Shown: piece by piece, positions 24,331-29,117 of the stretch | Layout of the letters: each line of letters begins with the position of its first letter | How positions within the stretch are numbered: the first letter of the stretch is position 1 | Origin: Cyclaneusma minus | Taxonomy: Eukaryota > Ascomycota > Leotiomycetes > Marthamycetales > Marthamycetaceae | Reading direction: 5' to 3' | Assembly: GCA_037179335.1 (NCBI GenBank) | Contig: JAKZHN010000075.1 | Coordinates: 1-29,117 of the forward strand | Length of the DNA: 29,117 nt | Translations under genes and position numbers: made by a program | Notes under the pieces: generated by a model | Databases searched by the model: none | Told to the model about the DNA's origin: nothing | What the model saw: the letters and a program-made list of their open reading frames with translations, nothing else

Positions 24331-25474
24331 CTACAAGTCGACCCGTCGCACATTGACCTTCTTGAGCCCAGCACCAAGCGCCTGCTCAGCACCGGACACG
24401 GAAACGCGACCGCTGCGCGACTGGCGACGCTTGGCAGAAGCCTGCTTGGCGGGGGCAACAGCGGGCTTCTTGTAGGTAGCGAAGTAGAAGGAGATGAAGA
24501 GGAAGAGGTAGGAGGTGAGGATTCCGACACCGGAGCCGGCGGCGGCGCGGGTGCCGTCGCATTGTTCTTGTTGGGGGAGGGAGGGGTATTGGCTGCCGAT
24601 GAGGATTTGGTAGGAGAGGCGGTAGACAAAGCCTGTGCGATACTGTGTTAGCTTTATGGGATTTCCATGGACGAACGATGAAACTGGGGGATGTGGAGGA
24701 GGGATTATGTGAGATGTGGGGAAAGAGGGGCGCATACCGAGATCGACGACGAATTGGATGATCTGCAGGACGGTGATGTACTTTTTCCACCAGATCTTGA
24801 TGCCGCGGGCGGCTTGGAGGTAGTAGTAGTACATGAGGACGTGGACGGCTAGGTTGCAGACAATGCAGACCCAGGAGACGGGGGTTCCGCCGGCCATCTG
24901 GAGATAGCAGAGCAGAGCGGTGGCGCCATGGTGATAGGTGTGCAAGAAGGTAAGGGGCTTCTTTCGCAGAACGAGGAAAACGGTGTCGATGAATTCGAGG
25001 TATTTGGTCAGGTAGTTCAACTGTTTCTTTCGTGTTAGCGCATCTTTTCCCAACCAAGTTTACATGTACGTTGCGTTCAGAAGGGTCGCATACGTAGTAC
25101 AGCGTGGCCAGGGGCTGGGTCCAGCCAAACTCCCTGTGGCAGACAGTGTTGTAGACGCCGTGGTTGGCGATTGCGGGGATCAATTGCTCCAGGTGGAGGG
25201 CGAGCAGACCGCCGGAGATGGCAGTCAGGTAGAAGTTGTGGATCTTAAAGAGCGTGTTTAGCTTGAACGCCGGGCGGTTGCGCATGAGTTCTCGGCCTCC
25301 CAGAATCACGGTATAGTAGACGGCCATGGCGATGAGGGTCTCGGTCAGCGTCGACATGGGAGTCTTTCCCTGGGTGAATTCGAACTCGGTAGCCGGCGTG
25401 CCGGTGATAAGCTGGGAAGCCGTGTTGAAGACATTCCACAGCGGCCTCGAGGCCCAAGATTGGTCGACGGACAT
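24331..25474 (-). CDS. Fatty-acid elongase, ELO2/ELO3 type (3-ketoacyl-CoA synthase)
   Basis: Three exons (25474-25094, 25020-24738, 24632-24331) give 321 residues, within the usual 300-350. Intron 1 (25021-25093, 73 bp) has donor GTATGC, branch GCTAAC, acceptor ACAG; intron 2 (24633-24737, 105 bp) has GTATGC, GCTAAC, ACAG. Splicing rebuilds LYY|LNYLTKYLEFIDTVF and VVDL-G-FVYRLSY. The ELO signature is complete: K-Y-x-E-F-I-D-T at about 133-140, VLRKKPLTFLH, and the HTYHH histidine box at 154-158, followed by GATALLCY. Hydrophobic segments before and after the box fit a multi-span ER membrane protein, and residues up to about 280 (SYLFLFISFYFATYKK) parallel yeast Elo2/Elo3. It performs the condensing step that extends C16-C26 acyl-CoAs with malonyl-CoA for sphingolipids. 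The basic C-terminal tail is typical, although it does not end in a clear KKxx signal. Elo2 and Elo3 roles cannot be separated from sequence. Confidence 0.95.
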
Positions 25475-26994
25475 GGTGAGGGACTACAGGAGTGGTCGTG
25501 AAGCTGTTGGTGTCGATGCTATTCACAGAGCTTCTTCCGGACGGGTTTATATCTCTTGGGTCGAGCTCGATAGGCTTGGGAGCACGGGGAGGTCGATGCT
25601 TGGGTCTGCCAAATTTGGGCAAGCAGGAATGACAGGACCCTTCTTATGGCTTCGGGGGCCGGGTCGCAGCTTTCGCGGGGGATAGAGTTTGCGGGTGTTG
25701 GTTGCGCCTCAAAGCATGATGCGGCTTATTTGATCTCAACGACAGACGCCGACGGGCTGGCAAGAGACGGCCGAGTTTGCTCGTAAATTTCGCAGAAAGG
25801 AGTGTCTGGTGGTCAACAGTTGTTGGGCGTTGGCTGATCTGACTTGACTTGAGTGCGATGTTGCAGCCGAACCTCTAAGCTGACTCCTTTTGCCCAAACT
25901 GGGAGTGCGGGAGATTGCTTCGCTTCGCCCACCACGGTGATGCGAGGGCGGTCACAGCTGGCAATATCCAACTCGGCCCCACGGACCCTGAATCTGCAGC
26001 CTTATCCAGAGTTTAATGCATCAATGTGACACAGCGAAATGTCAATTTCTGCATATATCCCGTCTGATCTCCATTTGATTTCAGATTTGCGAATTTCAGA
26101 GCCATCGATAGTGCACATCATGTTGCACAAATCTATCGACCTCCCTTACTAAGATGCCAGTCGAAAGAAATCGCCGTGCTTATCTCAGTAAGCCTGTTCA
26201 ACCTCAACCACCACCGTCTTCCAGACACCATACCGCCACGCATCTCCGGGGAAAACACATGGCAGGATGATCGTCTGCCTGCCGTGCTATTCTATCACAT
26301 TTCTTTCGCTTAAGGTGATCAACCACCTCGATACGGCCTATCAATACCCCATCAGTGCTCTGTTACCATCCACCTGCTGGAAACGTATGTATAGATGCTG
26401 ACTTTACCGTGCCAAGCACCATTTATACGTTTGCAATATCGTAAACAGTATTCAAATCATCTCTTTTCATTGGTCTTCCAATTTGCTAGCATCGAGAGGC
26501 TTGTCGATGTGGCTCACGCAGATCATACGAGAATCAACATCGTAGGTTTGCTCACGACCAGTTTCCTTATTCGGCCTTCCTGATCTCCCCATTCATCTTG
26601 ACTTCCCGTCTTTCCAATAAATCATCTTCGAAGACCGACATTTCCTTGTTGTAGAAGTGAAGGCTGCGTTACATGCAAACATCTCATACTCTCTCTGCTC
26701 TTTCTGCTGTTTTGCCGCCGAGTTCTTCGCCCTTGTCTTTCTCTCCCCTGCCGTCTCACCTCATATCTGCATTACCTACACACTCGTTCACCAAAGGGGC
26801 AACGTATTACTACTGACCTTACAGCACCGCCCCAGACGCTCGAGATATCAGGCTGCCACCTATCCAGTCTCGGGCTTGATCGGCGTCATGGGTCACTTGA
26901 CTTCCACAGAAATCGCTACTAGTATATCCATCCCTCCGACTCACCTAGTCTCTCGTACACTGCCACTAGCCAAGTATCGTCTCATGTCATAATC
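25475..26994. promoter_or_regulatory. Divergent intergenic region between the elongase and the AMP-binding gene
   Basis: About 1.5 kb separating two genes transcribed away from each other, so it should carry both promoters. No coding frame is convincing. Pyrimidine-rich tracts occur before the right-hand gene (for example about 26690-26715), as is common near fungal transcription starts. I cannot assign specific operator sites. Confidence 0.6.
26984..26992 (+). promoter_or_regulatory. Possible minimal upstream ORF (ATG TCA TAA)
   Basis: A two-codon frame ends two bases before the ATG at 26995. If the transcript includes it, ribosomes starting here would terminate almost on top of the main start, which can lower main-frame translation. 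It is also the tail of a longer open frame from 26657. Whether that region is transcribed is unknown. Confidence 0.35.
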
Positions 26995-28910
26995 ATGCCT
27001 ACGCTTTTATCCTGCCTCTCGGCGGCCACTGACTCGCCGGCCCTCATAATACCTGGCGAATCGCCCACTCTTCTCAGCCACCAAGAACTCTCACGCCAAG
27101 TTCGTGACTTTCAGACGAAACTTGCTGGTATTGGCATCACCAAGGACGACAAGGTCACGACGGCATTTCCCAACAGCCTCGAATCCGTTGTAGCGTTCTT
27201 GGCCACGTCTTTGCAGCGAGCAGCTGGAACACCACTGAACCCCGATCTGAGCGAACACGACTACGAATTTTCTCTCAAAGACCTCGAGACCACGCTTATC
27301 CTTGTTCCCAAAGGAGCCATCCACGAAAATGGCGACTGTGTTCGGGCTGCACATAAACTTGGCATTGCAGTTGCAGAGGTTCATCAGGATAGAGATGAGA
27401 TTGTTCTGGAAATGGGAGAGACAGGTAGTCTGGAGGGCCGACAGCCTACCGCCGTGGAAGAAGAACCTTCGCCAGATGATGTTGCGTTGATCATGCACAC
27501 GAGCGGGACTGCTGGGCCACCAAAAGCCGTGGCATTAACTCACAACAACCTGACCAGAGCGATGATCAACATCCAAAACACCTACGGCCTGACAGCATTC
27601 GACCGCACCCTCGTTGTCATGCCCCTTTCCACACCCCACGGCCTCATCACCAGCCTCCTCGCTCCCCTCCTCACCGGAGGCTCCGCCATCCTCCCCTCGT
27701 CCTTCTCTCCTTCATCATTCTGGCAACACCTTACCACCCACGAAGCAACATGGTACTCAGCAACCCCAGCCATTCACCGCCAACTCTCCTCCCAAACTCC
27801 TGAACCCGTACCCCCTATCCGTTTCATCCGCAGCGCCGAAGCCCCCCTATCGCCCTCCGTACACAAAGCACTCGAAATCTCCATGAACGCTCCCGTGCTC
27901 GAAGCCTACACTATGACCGAAACGTGCGAGCAAATTGCTAGCAACCCGTTACCGCCTGCTGCAAGAAAATCCGGATCTGTCGGCTTGCCGCAAGGTGTTG
28001 TGGTCAAAATGGTGGATAACGCCGGCGCTGACGTTGCTGCTGGGGAAGTAGGCGAGATTTGCGTTGCAGGCGAGACAGTCGCTTCGCACTATCTCCACGA
28101 GACCTCTTTACCAATTGACAAAATTGACGGTACTAGCTATCTTAGAACGGGCGATCAGGGCTACATGGACAAAGACGGCTATTTGTTCCTTACAGGCCGC
28201 ATCAGCGAGTTGATTGTTACCGCGGAGGACAAGAAAATCAGTCCCATCGAGCTGGATAATATCTTTTCTATGCATCCGCTGATTGTGGAAGCTGTTAGTT
28301 TTGGCATTCCCATTCCTAACGAAGAAGGAAATAAACAAAATGTTGCTGTAGCGGTTGTGTTGAAAGAGGGTGCGCAGCTTGAGGCGGGGGAGTTGAGGAA
28401 GTGGTTTAGGGGGAGGGCTGCGGAGTTCAAGGCGCCGTCGAAGGTTAGTGAAAATTCAATATTCGCGGGAGTTGATGATGGGTTGTGGCGAAATGGTAGA
28501 TACTGGAGATGATGCATGCTAACTTGGTTTGCCGATGTGAATAGGTATACTTCAACGCAACCATGCCCAGAAAACCCCGCCGCGAAATCGCCCAAATCAT
28601 GCTCGACGCCGAATCTGCAGGCGCTGCTTCTGTGTCTTCGTCCGAAGCTTCCTCGTCTGTTGTTTCAGAAGGTGTAAACACGCCAGCTTCTTCTGTGCTG
28701 CTTGATGCACACCCGTCTGCAGGCCCGGAGAAGAAAGAGAAAGGCAATCCGGAGGAGCTGGGACCTGATGATGAATATGAGGGCGATTATGTGCCGAGGG
28801 GTGATGAGAAGTGGTTGGAGAGGCCGAGGTTGAGTAATAGGTTTTTGTTGCTGTTGGGGGGCATCAAAGCTGCGTGGGTGTTTGCGACGACGGGGGTGTT
28901 GGAGAGTTGA
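26995..28910 (+). CDS. AMP-binding (ANL) enzyme related to Pcs60/oxalyl-CoA synthetase, atypical active site
   Basis: Exons 26995-28443 and 28545-28910 flank a 101-bp intron (28444-28544; donor GTTAGT, branch GCTAAC, acceptor ATAG), giving 604 residues. Splicing joins FKAPSK to VYFNATMP, as in Pcs60 (FKIPTKVYF). The AMP-binding core is recognisable: A3 loop TSGTAGPPKAVALTH (169-183), A5 YTMTE (305-309), GSVGLPQGV (327-335), A7 YLRTGDQG (382-389) and A8 GRISELI (401-407), then KISPIELD. Oddities: the MPLFHVHG motif of relatives is MPLSTPHG (209-216). The GGEK segment is AEDKK (410-414). The A10 motif that carries the catalytic lysine (P-K-T-A-T-G-K) is shortened to MPRKPRRE (490-497). A C-terminal extension of roughly 100 residues, acidic/Ser-rich, ends in a hydrophobic stretch (RFLLLLGGIKAAWVFATTG) and lacks a PTS1. 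It could be a diverged acyl-CoA synthetase or a pseudo-enzyme. Confidence 0.9.
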
Positions 28911-29117
28911 GGATTTGAGGGGGAGGTGGGGAATAGGTGTCGTGGTGAGAGGAAACGGTGGCTGGTCCTTCGTTAGTGTCTAGTGACTGGGTGACTTACT
29001 GTGCTTGGGGAAGAAAGGGTTTGTACTATTTTGAGATACTGCAATTGGGGAAAACGGAAACAATTGTCAGCAGATATAGAGATGAGTTTAATGACACATG
29101 ATGTCACAGATACGGAC

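Noticed and set aside
24386..25474. Single long minus-strand frame (362 codons) as an alternative elongase model
   Set aside because: After codon 127 it reads through intron 1 and continues in a wrong frame (Arg/His/Pro-rich, no ELO motifs). The spliced model restores the HTYHH box and its flanking motifs.
28444..28512. Unspliced ending of the AMP-binding gene at 28512 (505 residues)
   Set aside because: It would read into a GTTAGT...GCTAAC...ATAG intron and lose the VYF segment conserved after FKxPxK in Pcs60 relatives.

Overview
This window reads as nuclear DNA of a filamentous ascomycete (Pezizomycotina). The introns are short (66-105 bp) with GTATGT/GTAAGT-type donors, CTAAC-type branch points and CAG/TAG acceptors. 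The gene families are typical fungal ones, and one transposon carries heavy C:G-to-T:A mutation of the kind left by repeat-induced point mutation (RIP). I cannot place it to genus from sequence alone.

Layout. (1) 1-2490 has no gene. It holds a TTCAAG-rich minisatellite and several decayed direct repeats. (2) 2491-4107 (minus) is a PLP-dependent aromatic-L-amino-acid decarboxylase with a short first exon that a simple ORF view misses. (3) 4108-11123 has no supportable gene, only weak repeats. (4) 11124-12191 (minus) is a two-exon bZIP-basic-region plus ankyrin regulator of the ToxE-like 'bANK' type. (5) 12192-20518 is another long stretch without a recognisable gene, with a 13-bp tandem repeat near 14.4 kb. 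(6) 20521-22811 is a complete, dead Tc1/mariner transposon: TA target duplication, 35-bp GC-rich inverted ends, and an interior of about 80% A+T holding a transposase relic on the minus strand. (7) 22814-24330 has no gene. (8) 24331-25474 (minus) is a three-exon very-long-chain fatty-acid elongase of the ELO2/ELO3 type. (9) 25475-26994 is the divergent intergenic region. (10) 26995-28910 (plus) is a two-exon AMP-binding enzyme related to yeast Pcs60, with unusual active-site changes and a C-terminal extension.

Working together. The elongase and the acyl-CoA-synthetase-like protein are divergent neighbours with a possible shared lipid theme, but this is inference. The decarboxylase and the bANK regulator stand alone, separated by 7 kb without a gene, so there is no convincing biosynthetic cluster. 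The most interesting material is the transposon. Its transposase can be traced in a single reading frame, with all three catalytic acidic positions converted to N, N and K at DD34E spacing. Its surviving cytosines lie mostly in GpC, an unusual mutation context. Its ends look untouched.
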